Shown in pieces: positions 12,320 to 24,449 of a stretch of 64,000 nucleotides of DNA; within the stretch, counting starts at the first letter, position 1, and every line of letters begins with the position of its first letter. The notes beneath the pieces were generated by a model, which did no database searches, was not told the origin of the DNA, and saw nothing but the letters and a program-made list of their open reading frames with translations. Origin of the DNA: Sclerodactyla briareus (taxonomy: Eukaryota; Echinodermata; Holothuroidea; Dendrochirotida; Sclerodactylidae); contig JAODTK010002555.1 of the NCBI GenBank assembly GCA_026419785.1, positions 310,001-374,000 of the forward strand. The letters are read 5' to 3'. Made by a program: the position numbers and the translations under genes.

Positions 12320-13180
12320 GGACTTTTCCGCAGTTCTGTTGGACAGGGCATGTCTCCGGAAATGTTCCACGCCACCCACGTGTTAAAGTGGGTTACCTTG
12401 TGAGGTGAATTGTAAATAGTATCGAGCGCTGTATGTGACTGCTTGATCTGGGAAGTCCCCCGGAGGACACGAGAAGGACGTACTGAAATGGTGCGTCAGG
12501 AGGAAGAGAACAAGCAAGCGGTGGGTGCTGTATGTACGGGTGTGACAAGCTCACTAAGATCAGGGGGTAAAATCGGTGAAAGCGCTTTGAGCAGTATTCG
12601 ACCTGGAAAAGCGTTCTATAAGAACGAGATTATTCTCCTGAACAGGGAAAATGCCCAGGGAAGGACCTGGGTTTCACACCACAAAGCCCTTTGTTGCCTT
12701 AACACGCAATGCGTGCCCCCCACATGCGCCACATCCGATCATTGTTGATTTTTCTGTATGTCCTATCTCTGATCAGCCTGATACGTGATCAGAATGTCTA
12801 AGCGATTTTACGTTGAGTGGTTTTGTGTCTGCAGAAAGAGAGAGAAAGATTCCAGAAAATGACCCCAGGTGAAGGTAGGTAGGACTTGCACTAAAGGGGC
12901 AAAAAGGTTGGTAGTTATGCTGAGCTGGTTGGTTCTGCGTTCTAAAGTTCTTCTAGGGTGAGAGGATGGTGAGCCCAGATGTGGCTCTTCAAATTTGCCA
13001 GGATTGCTAAATTGTGGTAAATACGAGTGCAAGTGGACAATATGAGTGAGTGTTTTGGTAGCTCGCAGATTCACAAACAGTAACTGTTCCTGTGCCGAAG
13101 GCGAATGGAATCTATGCATTCAGGCACCGTGCGTATGCGTGTATGTCGTCTGTGTGTGTGTGTGTGAGTGTTGGTGTGAT
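12320..13180. other. Unassigned stretch with a short (GT)n tract
   Basis: No gene is supported. The 101-residue plus-strand frame at 12443-12748 is low in hydrophobic residues and has no motif I know. A GT dinucleotide tract occupies about 13149-13168. Confidence 0.4.
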
Positions 13181-13185
13181 GTTAT

Positions 13186-13720
13186 GTGGGTGTGAAACTC
13201 CTTGCAAGCACGATGTTTGAAGAACGCAGTCATGTTATCAAGGTCATCAAGAAAATTTTATGGGTTGACGTAATGGAAAATTTTGTTCGTCTGTGCATAG
13301 TACATCTGGTGACCTACTTTGAATCCCTTGGACCTTTCGATCTCATTTACCTAAATGAACATGGACCTTCTGGGTCAGTCTTCATGAAGACCAGACTCAT
13401 CGTGTTGCAAAAAAAGCAATAGGTACATTGCACTGACAGTACGAAAACACTTCTATCACACGCCGTATTGTTCTCTAAAAGGGGGGAACACATAGAAAAG
13501 ATGGATAAATGTCATGTTCGACATCGGATTCCGGCACCGAAACATTTGGAGGATTAGAGTAAAGGGAGTTCCTTCGTATGTGTGACAAACCACGACCCAA
13601 CTGTTCAAAGTACACATAATTGTCTAGATCTCCGAATGGACAAAGCAGTAACCGCAGTCTATTAAACCAGTCACAACAAATCCTTCACTGAGGTGTGGTT
13701 TTTCGTTATCTCATGACCAG
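13186..13720 (+). repeat. Diverged copy of the TGACC-type dispersed repeat
   Basis: Segments such as TGGAAAATTTTGTTCGTCTG and ACATCTGGTGACCTACTTTG match, with divergence, 4590-4680 (AAAGTTTCGTTCGTCTGGGT and ACATCTGGTGACCGACTTTG). A further weak echo (GAAACATTTGGAGGATTAGA) follows at about 13540. It is probably an old dispersed repeat and not coding, although a 78-residue frame crosses it. Confidence 0.45.
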
Positions 13721-14517
13721 TCAAGGACAGATATATTGAGCTGCCTCGATCAATCCCTTGCAAGTTTATGCGCTCAGGGGATGGCCCGCTTCTCTTAATC
13801 TATTGTAGAACTGTGCAACAAAAATGTTAATTGTTTAGCCCAGCGACCTTTGGTACAACTTAGGTGGCTGAGTGGAGCGGGTGACACGAGCCATACTGAT
13901 GGGGGGGGGGCATCAATGAAGTCCAGACCCACTCTTCAACAAAGCTCCCCCCCCCCCCTAGCTAAACCGTCCACCGAGAATTTATTGTCTGATTTTGTGG
14001 AGCGCCCAAACTCGGGTATGCTCACATGTGAACAATGAATTTTCAGGCCGTTCTCAATAAAAGGAAAATGAGACTGGGGAGGTCGCGTGTCAGACCCCTT
14101 GCCCACATTATCGTCTAAAAAATCGAAGCTACGTGGATACCATGGGCATGACTTTGGGCATTTGACTGGATGTTCAACGATAGTTCATAAGCAATTAATT
14201 TACACCATGTACAATTGTTACATTATTGACAAACATGCCACTCTGATGCGGGGAATATGTATTTAGTCAAAAGCACCTAACGATGATCTATCGACTGCGA
14301 TTGGTAGCAATCCTATACACTATAAAAACAATCAACTTACCATCCCAGCATCGAGACTGCCAAGCTTCCCTGTGATGCAATTGGGTGTTCAGCGATAGTT
14401 GTAGTTTGCTAATGGGAAGATGGGTAATATTATTCTCTTCATACGTCATAGGCGATAATGGCTTCCTAGCTGATCATGGTTTTATTGTCTCCCAAAACTG
14501 CAATGCATACCTAATAA
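13720..14517. other. Unassigned stretch with facing G and C runs
   Basis: No gene is supported. A G10 run at 13901-13910 is followed 36 bases later by a C12 run at 13947-13958; these could pair as a ten-base G:C stem. The rest is ordinary AT-leaning sequence. Confidence 0.4.
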
Positions 14518-14962
14518 TTAAACTACATCGAACTGACCTACCTCATTGTTTTTGACGAACTCCATTAATAACATCTCACTAGGACTAAGAACACCAATAT
14601 CAAGTTCTAATAGGAAGTTCGTGAATTGTCGCACCTGAGCTATGCATCCGGTAGAAAATAGTTTTGGCTGGGAGTTCCACAAAAGTGTGTCACTGTTAAC
14701 GGTGCACTTCCATGGACCCTCGACAATCATATCAATAACATAATCATCAATCCTGTAGCTGTCAAGTCTGTCGTTATACTTCGTACTGCGGTATCTGTGG
14801 TTATCTGGTTGTGGATCAGAATTACAGCCTTCAGGTGTAGACAGGTATAGCCTGTGTCTTATTACAGGGTCCAGCTAATAATCTCTGATATACCGACTTT
14901 AACCAAGTATTGTAATCATTATTGTTCCGTATTTCATTCATCAGCCCGTTATAAAACGCCAT
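14518..14962 (-). pseudogene. Possible decayed protein-coding segment, unknown family
   Basis: On the minus strand a frame opens with ATG at 14962 and runs 42 codons (start MAFYNGLMNEI, with the phrase NTWLKSVYQRLL). It stops at about 14837, where the adjacent frame takes over smoothly and runs to a stop at 14518, ending EVGQFDVV. A single-base shift would join them into about 150 residues. The composition is protein-like, with balanced charged and hydrophobic residues and phrases such as SPSEMLLMEFVKNN. I recognise no domain. A GAG/GTAGGT donor-like site near the end means it could also be an exon. Open frames of this length also occur by chance. Confidence 0.25.
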
Positions 14963-15269
14963 CCTGATTTTCTAGAGGGGAGAGCTCTAACAATATCCGT
15001 AAACCTCATTCTACATATCCTCAAATAAACAAAATTGGCATAAAGACTTCATGAACATTGTGGTAGCCCCAGGGGTTAACATTTTGGATTACGGAATGAA
15101 CCTGTTGTAATGCACAGCAAAGAGTTAAGCGACATCATCTCGATTTTCGACAGGGGTCATCAACCCGTTTATTATGGCTACCCCACATTCGATAAGGAAA
15201 TATCTCGTAGCAATTAAGTAGCTTGGAAGAGCGCAAACCTTCGGTCTCTGCGGAGCATACGAGATGCTT

Positions 15270-15900
15270 TAAGTCTAAACTATCTCGTATCTTCCCACAT
15301 AATTGCTTACATCGCGCTCTCCACCCTATAACAAAGATACAATGGGAAATACCCCTTCGCCAGCAGGACGGTTTCTGGTCTCATATGTGCTTTAGTGCCC
15401 ACTTGCCTAAGGTTCCTAAAATCACTATACTGATCAAAAATCTGTACCCCAGACTGGAAACCAACGAATGAGAAGAAACGGTTGCCGACCCCTGATCTCA
15501 GGAATTTATAATATATCGAGTGTATGCCGTGCAATACCCGGAGGGATTGACCTGGAGGTTCAACAGGGGCCTGCACATGTGTTGTAGTTTGCCGGAGAAT
15601 GAATAAACTCTGGCGAACTCTTTGCTTCTCAAATAGAATCTGAAATTCATTGAGGCAAGCGTGGGTTGGATTCCCTGTTGTTCTGGACCGCCATTACGTC
15701 CCATCTGACGGGCTAAAGATTCTAAAGGATTCCCTTCGAACAGAGTCACGAGCCTAAGTCGGCTTCAGGTTTTTACCGATTTCCATCTTTATATATAAGG
15801 ATCCTATTAAACCCTTTTTTGTTTTCCTCACGCAAGCAGTGTGGTTTTGGATAGCTTTACCTGTGATGGTGGCGGACAATTCTCCTTTCAACCCCATATC
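15270..15900 (-). pseudogene. Possible upstream part of the same decayed gene
   Basis: Three minus-strand frames follow one another with little overlap. One of 48 codons at 15757-15900 contains GELSATITGKA. A second at 15498-15758 contains GNPLESLARQMGRNGG and ASMNFRFYLRSKEF. A third at 15307-15576 contains FVGFQSGVQIFDQY. They point the same way as the frames at 14518-14962 and could be one ancestral gene broken by frameshifts. No family is recognised and no known catalytic motif is visible. It may instead be coincidence in moderately GC sequence. Confidence 0.2.
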
Positions 15901-16019
15901 ACAATACTAGGGATGAGATAGCGGTGAATGGTGAAGGCCCCTGGATTATGGGTAATCTATCTGCAATAATAGCAAATCAGTACTCCGAGTCATAAGGTGG
16001 AGCCATTGATATGTTTGAT

Positions 16020-17000
16020 GGTATAGACTCAACTCACTACTTCCTCATGTAAGCACATTCGTGGAAGGCATCTGGCCGCGTCCAACCCGCCGCTTCAATC
16101 GCCCAGCCTCCTCCGTGCATCTCTCCCCACTCCCTGAAGTAACCACGAAGCTCGCCAACCACGAGCTTACGGGGGTTCCCGACGGTCGGCCCCAACCCAC
16201 CGGATCCCGTTCCCCACCTTGGCATAATCGTCCGCCGGGAACGCGCCATATGCCCAAAGGATTGTAGTTGTCGATAATAAAACGACATGAATGTGTGTCA
16301 TGGAGTGCGGGGAAAAATTTGCGCAATTTATCATTCTTGCGTCGTTAATCGAAATTCTCTTATGCTTAGGTCGGTGGGCGTTACGATATAAAACCGTTGC
16401 CTCAAAATAACGAAAAGATGCTACTACGGATTTACTCACGATATGTACCGTACAGACAGACAGATTAGAAAAATATACCAACATCGAAAGTCTCTGGCAA
16501 CAGAGAAACCGGTCAGTAGGTCGAATGTCCTTCATGATGTTGGCTTTTTGGGGCATGGTTGATGGTAGCGTGAATATGAAGTGATCACAATAGCGGGAAG
16601 GAAGTGGGTAGTTCGCAGATGCAGTTACCCTGGAACAACAACAAATAGAACAGTATAAAGTGTGTATATTTAAATTACTGTGGTAGGTCATCAATACCCT
16701 GGTCTATAAGGAACCAATTCTCGGCTATGGGAAACGATCTTTGAGGTTCAAAAGACCCGCTCTACGTGCTGCATCTCCTGTGCCCCTTGAAAGCGCAGAA
16801 AACCGCAGTGAACATGTCGTTGTCTCGTCGATGCCGCATATCGCTAATGAATTCCATGAAGTATTTCACCAATGGAGCCATCAACGTCGTGTCAGGCGTC
16901 CGGCCCATTGGGTCCCGGGAGCCCCCCCCCCCCCAAAGAAAAAAATTGGTCAGAGTTGTCATAAAATTTTGTCATACTAAAAAGTAATTTTCGAAATCAA
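16020..17000. other. Unassigned stretch with a C-rich patch and C13 run
   Basis: A C-rich, CpG-containing patch lies at about 16070-16250. It keeps all frames open on both strands, which explains the overlapping frames there. A 13-base C run sits at 16922-16934, followed by A-rich sequence. No gene is supported. Confidence 0.4.
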
Positions 17001-17640
17001 AAAGTAGACTATATCGTCATCGTGCCGAGTCGCGCTGATAACCTTGAAATCGCCAAAAGTAAGTGGCTAGGTGAAATTCATACTAATGCTTAGTTGTTGG
17101 ATTATCACATGGAAAATATCCATCCTAGAGATCACCATTTAGAATTTAAGAATACCTAATTTCGAAAATTCCGCGACGCTGCAAGCAACTAATGGTGCTG
17201 CTCTGATTGGATAATATGAAGCTGCTTGAACATATGGTGGCTAAGATGAAATTCATTTTAGTTTGCGAAGTTTATTTTCAATTCACTTCAGGGAAAATGG
17301 CTATCTTGGGGCTCACCGTGCATCTGAAGAGACCATAATTTGAAGTTAGTAGTCGCTGAGCTTCGGCGCGTAAACAAACAACCAATGCCAATCTGCTTCA
17401 TAAAATATTCGTATCAGCATATGTTTGGCTGAAGTGAAATTCCTTTTTTTCAATCTGATATCTGGAGCTTTTGGCAAAGGAGAACACTTTACTTTTAAAA
17501 AAAAAATGTGTCGCGCAGCTCAAGTAGATCACGACATGAAGTCTCGGCACACTAATTTATTTCAGATTTTTTCTCTAGCGCATCTGAACGCCATGATTGG
17601 GACTGGGAACCCTGGTAAATCCTCAACTGAGAGTTGTAAG
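17000..17640 (+). repeat. Tandem repeat, ~180-bp unit, three diverged copies
   Basis: The phrase TGGCTAAGTGAAATTCAT (variants) recurs near 17063, 17236 and 17424. Each is preceded by a form of CTGATTGGATAATATGAAGC and followed in two copies by GAAAATGGCTATCTTGGGGCTCAC-like sequence and an ATAATTTGAAGT-like phrase. The copies are strongly diverged. Confidence 0.5.
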
Positions 17641-20600
17641 AGAAGTGAATTGTAGCTAGAAGCCTGTATCAACTGAATATTTCAACTAAAGTTTTTTTGC
17701 AAATTTAGTGGTGTTGCTTAAACTTTTATAAGGCACGTCACGTAAGTGGGAGGGGTCTTTTCCTGCTAACTGCCGAACATTTTCATGTGGATGCTCCGTC
17801 CAAACCCGTGTGGGCTCGGCTCAAAAGGTCATCACCTGCTGATGCCCCCCCCCCCCGAAAAAAAAAAAAATTGCACGACGCCCCCTGGTCCGTGTCGTGA
17901 GCTGCTGCATTTTTATGGTCTCTTTAATACATTTATTTTAACCGTTTTTGATTGCAAGTCATTCGCTTCAACATCACGTAACAATTCGATTTTCATATCA
18001 TATTCCTACTGCACTCCGCAAAATTCCACCTTTGGGCTGGGATTTCTATGATCGTATCGGGATGCGGTAATGACACCATGAAAATTGAATTCACGCGAGT
18101 ACAACATGAACAGTGGCTGAAGTTCCATAGCCAACAAACACATCGTAATTCCAATTATCAAAGGAAATGGGAACTGAGTAGGCAAAATTACATGTGGGTA
18201 CTTATGCGGCAAATGAATTACCGCATGCGCACATTGATTTCATGGAATGAGATCCATCCCCCTAAAACAAGCATTAAACTTCCTATGCATCGATTGCTGC
18301 ATCTTTATAAACGTAGTATCTCCTGATACAATTTCTATCCTTTCGAAATATGACCCCTCGCCAAATTGCAGCCAAAGTTTGTATTCTTCCCGATATGTTT
18401 TGCCACAACTGACCGCTTCGAAAGTAGTCTGCATAGATGACATCCCAGCGGCGAAAAAATTAGTCCCTCCAACCTCCGAGAGCGCGACTCTGTCAGCGTC
18501 GAGACAACAGCAGAGGACAGTAGCAGAGAGCTGAGAATATGCACCAAATAACCGTCAGGAACAACTGTAGGGAGCGTCGCGATTTTGGTGGTTCCATAAA
18601 GAAATGATAGAATAAAGTGGCGGAATTGCTAGTTGAGACAATAATTATGGTAATCAGTTGTTGTTTTTGTATTTTTTTTTACTTCCTCTCCGGAGTTAGT
18701 GTGATATCAGTTTTTCCGACTGGAGCTGTCCGAAAAACCACTCGAGCTGCAGGTTTTTGTGCCGAAAATTGCATTATAAACTAAATTTGCCATATTCAGC
18801 CGTTTTGTTTCCATAGAACCTCTCACCGGGGCAAAAAAAGACTTTCAGCATCGTTGGCATGTTTGTCCCTGGACTGACTGTGACCCTGAAGTACCCTTGT
18901 ATCGTGGTTACTCCATGTGTATGACATGCATTGATGAGTCCAGATCCAGCCAAAACTTGCTATGGTGATTCTACACTGCCCTCAAACCGGACTCAGACCT
19001 TGTAGTTCTCAAGACACCATGTGCTACAAATTGATTAATGTCAAGTTAAAGGACACTTGCAGGATGATTTAATAAGCTGGTTATAAACTGAATGCGTCCG
19101 TCCAAACCGGAAGTTCATGGACGTTCCTTACGAGTATAGTCATTGAATGGGTGTATTGTACGCATGTGTATTGGCGCAAGATCAAAAAAAAGAAAAAAGG
19201 CGAAATGCCTCCCATCATACAATGATAAGTTATTGTCCCCATACCTGCACAACTCTGCAAACATTCTTTTTTTCCTATTGATAATTCAAACCTTAATTCA
19301 CTTTCGCAAAGCTTTATTCTATGGGAGGGATTGCTGTAGTGGGTTGTAGGTGTTAATGGTTACGTACTTTGGTGGGTGAAAAGACAACAGAACTTCTGCT
19401 AAATGATGACTTATCAAACAAAATGAAACTCAAATACATAACATATGTCCTGTGTTATCATTGTGACGTCATGCGTTTACTGCGCAATAGGGATTCCCCC
19501 CAATTTCTCTTCTTCATGACCCAAACTTTGATGGCCAATGGACTCCATAGGACCATCGTATTGAATGGGGTTTGGACCTATCGATACAGTTTTTCATTCT
19601 CCACAATATAACCTCTTTTGTTCTGAGCCTGCCAGTTGTCCTTTATTGAGCAGTGCAACCCCTCTTATACTCTTAAGCGCTGTTCACTTGTGCGATAAAA
19701 AACATGTCTACATCAATTTATGGGATGTCTCGGTGCCTAACATGTCGGAGAAAGTAGTGGGATTTTAGTTTAGAAAAAGCACAAGTTTCCCCCCTTTTGT
19801 CGCTTCAGACGGTGGATAGCCTCGTCGGCAAATTGTTGAATACCAAAATTTTGTTTTGCATTTCAAGCAATTCGAAACCCCGTCGACGGCCCTAACCCAA
19901 GGGGTTCTCGTGGAGACAAAACGCGGTATCGTCCACCCGGGTTTGCCCACAGAACGCAATTGACGATCACGCACCATGCAGCTGACCCTCGCCATCCCCG
20001 CCCTACCCTTTCGTTTGACACCCATACTTATTCATCGGTATCCAAGAATAAATTTAAAGAGTGAGGTAGCCGAGAAGGCATTCAGTCAATTCAGTCAATT
20101 GAACTGATAATTGGAGCTTTGTTACTCTGGCTTCAGAACAAGCACGTGGATAATGCCTACGGCTCCGTCCACTGTGTACCCTACTATACTTTCCTCCTGA
20201 CCTACATGACATTATTAACTGGCGTTAGAAGCACATTATATCCCCCTATAGCTTATCTCCGTTGCCTTCCTCGTTTTTCCGACCTTCCTTCACAGGGTTA
20301 GGGTGAAGTTCCTGTCAAACGTCAGGCTGTGGATCGACCCCCTCTGGGAACTCCGCTCCTACCCTCCCCCTCTCAAACAGCCACAACACCCTCCCCCGGC
20401 CCCTCACTAATAACAGCATATCTCCTTTCTTTGCATGTCACATGAATAAATGTTGGACGCCGATACAACATGACCCTCCCCATTACCTCCCCGGTCACGC
20501 TACTATTTGTTATTGGGGAAAGCAATCAGGATCGCACTAAAAGAATGGTTTCGTAGGTTCCCATCATAGCGGCAATAGAGCCGAAAGCTCATCAAGGGCC

Positions 20601-20780
20601 CATGTTTTCTTTCTCCGGATACGGTCACTACCCATACATTATCAAAACCCCTGATTTTATCAGGAAACCCACTTTTCACGCACTTCCCCATAGCCTGTTT
20701 GGCGTTCCATAGTCTTCGCAGAATTGCGCAAGTTTATCACTGCATTGCGCAAGCATTCATCCGCATCCGAATAAATTTTA
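17640..20780. other. Unassigned non-coding stretch
   Basis: A C12 run followed by an A-run occurs at 17845-17870. A small tandem duplication of ATTCAGTCA lies near 20080. Minus-strand frames at 18006-18212 and 18240-18443 look somewhat protein-like but overlap plus-strand frames of similar length and match no family I know. No exon or RNA gene is supported. Confidence 0.4.
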
Positions 20781-20962
20781 TCGTACGATAAAGTTGAAAT
20801 ATTTTCAACTCGACGTCCCATAAATTTATCGTATCGTAACGTATCGTCTCGTATCGCACAGGTGTGAACACCCCTATTGAAAATAACACTTTTTAAAAAC
20901 TGACGTCCGATAAATTTATCGTATCGTACGGTATCGTATCGCACAAGTGTGAACCGCCCTTT
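20780..20962. mobile_element. MITE-like element with repeated terminal modules
   Basis: Two direct modules, at 20812-20869 and 20902-20954, each start GACGTCC. They continue ATAAATTTATCGTATCGTA, then a GTATCG-rich core, and end GCACA(G/A)GTGTGAAC. A third, partial ATCGTACGATAAA palindrome precedes them at about 20780. The GTGTGAAC end and short palindromes are what one expects of a non-autonomous DNA transposon end, but I see no matching opposite terminus or target duplication. Partial or rearranged copy. Confidence 0.45.
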
Positions 20963-21295
20963 AGAGGTGCCGTCCTACGATGACAAGTCACAATTTCAAG
21001 GGAGTTGGATGGCGAGTATACCCTATCAATATCGACGACTTAACAGTGTGGTTAGGAGCACGTCCGTGCTTGCAAATTTATCTGACAACTTCCGATGGTA
21101 TTGCCAGAATAGAACAAAAACTATTTGTGAGGTCATTTAGTGTGAACGAAGACTTGCCATAGTAACTTCGAAGTGCAATCCCTGCATTGAGGAAATGATG
21201 TTCCAACGCCCCCCCCCTATTGCTATATTAAGTCAGAGGGGTCAGGCTTTGCTGCCTATTACTTTTGTATGCATGAATTACTTGAAATGCATGGG

Positions 21296-21380
21296 GAAAA
21301 AAAACACCCCCGCCCCCCCCCCCCCCCCCCCCTCTAAAATCAGTTCAGATGCAAAAAAAAAAAAAAAAAAATGCACCCGA
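21296..21380 (+). repeat. Poly-C then poly-A simple sequence
   Basis: A run of 20 C residues at 21313-21332 is followed by a short spacer and about 20 A residues at 21352-21371. It is the longest C run in the window and matches a recurrent C-run-then-A-run pattern seen at 16.9, 17.8 and 44.5 kb. Confidence 0.85.
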
Positions 21381-21709
21381 GTCACTCAAACTTTTTTATT
21401 TTTTTATATAATCTGACTGGGTTCGCATGATATATCATTCGACATACCTGCTAACATTTTTTCTTTCTTATATTATTTTTGTCATTATATAGTTCGAGAG
21501 TTTTATACTGGAAATAAAGCATTGGGTCTAATTAAAGACATTTTGAGATTAACAATCCAATTTTTTTTTTTGTTTTTTGGGATAGGCCCTACAGCGAGGA
21601 GCTCCGGTCCAACCAGAACCTCCAAACTCACATTTGTCTTCTATTCGCATATTAACACGGCCGCTCAATATAATAACAGTCTCATTGTTGAGAGACTGAA
21701 GAGGGATAC

Positions 21710-21960
21710 CTCATCTAGTATTACCCGATCTATAATACCAATCAGCGTCGTCATGATAGTTATCATTCGATACCGGAAATGAGTCCTTTCCCGACCCTGC
21801 CTCGGCACTCTCGACTGCTCCCGATTCTCCCGGTCCATTGTTCCGTAGCCTCTCATCTCTTGAGGACTTCAATGACCTTTCCGGGTTCCCTGCTTCCAGA
21901 GACATTCTGCGTGCCTCATTTCCCTCTCCATCATACAGAACTCTTTGTCGTAACTATATC
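21710..21960 (-). pseudogene. Possible decayed coding segment, hydrophilic protein
   Basis: A minus-strand frame at 21711-21905 encodes 64 residues that are strongly hydrophilic and acidic, with phrases such as SLKSSRDERLRNNGP and NDNYHDDADWYYRSG. The adjacent frame just upstream (about 21870-21960) contains EFCMMEREMRHAE and could join by one frameshift. Composition is more protein-like than the neighbouring chance frames. No domain is recognised; it may be an exon fragment, a pseudogene or chance. Confidence 0.2.
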
Positions 21961-21979
21961 TTGTAGGCTCACATAGAAA

Positions 21980-22590
21980 AACACTACATGACAAAATCCT
22001 TTACTGGAGCTACTGACCTGGAATTTTGCTGTGATCGCACCATTTCCCCCACACCTCGTGAAATCTGTCAAAAGTTTCTGGCCGGCGAGCCTGCCTATCT
22101 ACCACACCACAAAATAGACATGTCATAGTTTTCAGGTCTCCTATAGTCCTGCTGGTGGGTTTTCAATTTCACCGAATCTTTCCTCAGAATCTTTCAATAT
22201 CGGCTAGCTTATGTTGTGCAGAATGTTGAATTTCACTCTCAATTGGTGCTAATGTTTTCTTTCAAACATTCAGTTTTGTGGTTTACAGCCATTCCCTTTG
22301 CCAATTTACTTTGCAACAATGTATGGCTCTTACACCTGTCGTCGTCATCCCTCTTGGCTATATCAGTTACAGTGACACTCTGACGAAACGGACCCCCCCC
22401 TTCAGCAGAAAATAAAGTGGGGGTACTCTGATTGGATTTGACTTCTACGGTTCATGAGCTGAGTAGGCTCAAAAAGGGGACCATGGCCGCGTAACAGACT
22501 GGATCAAGCTGTAATGCCTCAGAGTTCGACAAATTCCTAGAATTCATAATGCAAATTAAAGGTTCATTCCATTTAGCGCTCAAAATTATC
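21980..22590. other. Unassigned non-coding stretch
   Basis: Ordinary sequence with no supported gene, RNA or repeat. A short C run is present near 22392. Confidence 0.4.
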
Positions 22591-22599
22591 AAAAAAAAA

Positions 22600-23500
22600 G
22601 TTCTAGATAATATTGGTGGACTGTTGCAGAGTTGGAATCAGGAGAAATGTTTCAATTGATATCAACTTTGTCCCCGTATTGGACAAGAAAGCCGTGTCCT
22701 TCGTGGTATCAAATATACATTTATATTGTTGTGCAGGGCCACTGGCCATTGTCACTCCTATTGGAAGTGAAGAGCTCGCCAAGCGCAACTAATTTCAATT
22801 GTATCAGTATCGCTTTACTTTAAATATTCATCATTTCAAATTATCCAAGCGAATATATACCACATTCTATACTTTCCTCTCCCCCGCACTACACGTTCAT
22901 GAAAATCAGACAATCTTAAATTTAGCATAATTATGCTATAGACCCGATAATGACTTGGGGACCGTCGTTTGTTTTATTGTTTGATATATGTCCTTCCGTA
23001 CTACAGAGTGGCCCATCTTGATCAAGTCTGGTAACTTCCTTCAGACTTCAAATTCCTTAGGTACATGAACGCGTTCAATGTAGGTCCAAGTTCTTAAATA
23101 GCCCTAGATAATGTTGGTAGAATTGCATTAGACTTATTTGTGGCCTAATTGGTTTGAAAAATGCTGTTATTTTGGAAGAGGAGAAATGATTGTTAGCATA
23201 CTAAACGTTAACGTTCGTATCAGTCAAAAAGGTCATAGCCTTCGTGCTATTAGAATAAATACTGTATAGTTGTGCAGTGAGTGGCCACAGTCGGTCAAGG
23301 TCATGAAGGCATGTTACGGTATTCGCGTTAATTAATATTAATCCATGGAATTGAAACGATCATAAACGAAGATGACCACATCTATACTTCTTCTCCTAAA
23401 GACTACAACTTTCACGAAAACAAAATTCGGACGTACTCTGAAATTTGAATATTATGCAAATAGACCCGATTGATGAATAATAATGAACCCAGTCCTACGC
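22600..23500 (+). repeat. Two diverged ~400-bp direct copies of a dispersed repeat
   Basis: Copy one (about 22600-22965) and copy two (about 23100-23480) share, in order, TAGATAATATTGGTGGA-like, GGAGAAATG, CCTTCGTGGTATCA-like, GTTGTGCAG, GTGGCCA-like, ACTTTCCTCTCC/ACTTCTTCTCCT and TTCATGAAAATCAGAC-like segments. Both end near a TAGACCCGAT phrase. Spacing is conserved at roughly 500 bp, so this is a duplicated or tandem element with no coding potential. Confidence 0.6.
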
Positions 23501-23877
23501 CTACCGTCAAATTTATGTCGGGACTAAGGGACCACATCTACCTAGTTTCGTGTTATTCGAACAGACTCGCGGAATCGCAAATTAGAATATAGCCTGAGCT
23601 GGTAAATTATCATTCACTATACAAAAAAATCCAATCAGGCGTGTATTACGCATTTCTAGTTGTCATATACCCCGAATTGCGTCACCGACGCTTTAACTGA
23701 CCAGAAGCTCTCGTACACAAGCATTCGGGCTGATTTATCTAAATTTGTTATGTACATTTATGCGATCGGGCTGTAAATTGGAGCCACACGGAAACACTTG
23801 GCCTGTGCATGCATGCACCCCCTCACAAAATTTCCGATGGTGAGGTTAGGGCTTCAGGAAATACCGTGACGCACATA

Positions 23878-23930
23878 TGGACAGACAAACAGACTGACCG
23901 GACAAACAGACCGACAAACAGGTTCACACA
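23878..23930 (+). repeat. (ACAG)n-like simple repeat
   Basis: Imperfect repetition of GACAAACAGAC-type words. It may be the tail of the adjacent dispersed repeat. A similar tract occurs at 50.92-51.00 kb. Confidence 0.7.
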
Positions 23931-23934
23931 CGTG

Positions 23935-24445
23935 AAAGTGACAATATGGATCCCTTAACGAAGTTGAGTGAGACACAAAAGTAATTCCCTATAATCACAG
24001 ACAACTGCATCACCAGCAAGAACATAGTCCTGATAGTGGGTGAGGATGCGAGGGTGCATAGTAGTAAAATACTGCGAATCATTGTTTTCATCTCAGTAAC
24101 GTACTGATTTATCACACGTATCTAATTTTGTGAGCAATCGCTCAGAGATCACATTCAAAACGAAGTCTCCTCGGCCACTGAGTCGGCCTAATTCGTTCAC
24201 AAATAGACCTATGTGAATTTCGAGAGGTGGATACAAATACTTGCAAAGCACGTCTTTTTATATCATGTAAAGAAGAAGACAAAGAGAACGTAGGCTTCTC
24301 ACCTTGGGGCGTCGCGCGGCTCTGATGCTGTAATTACGATGCACACACGTAGCCTACAGTGATACATGTACCCTTGGTGCCGGTATTACTGTCGTTTGAT
24401 TGCTTGGTTACCTTCCAAAAGATACACATCGCAAATGACTACAAT
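23935..24445. other. Unassigned non-coding stretch
   Basis: No gene or recognised repeat. The single 63-residue minus-strand frame is hydrophobic but unsupported. Confidence 0.4.
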
Positions 24446-24449
24446 CCCC

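Noticed and set aside
16037-16326. Gly/Trp-rich minus-strand frames
   Set aside because: The C-rich patch leaves every frame open on both strands; no frame stands out.
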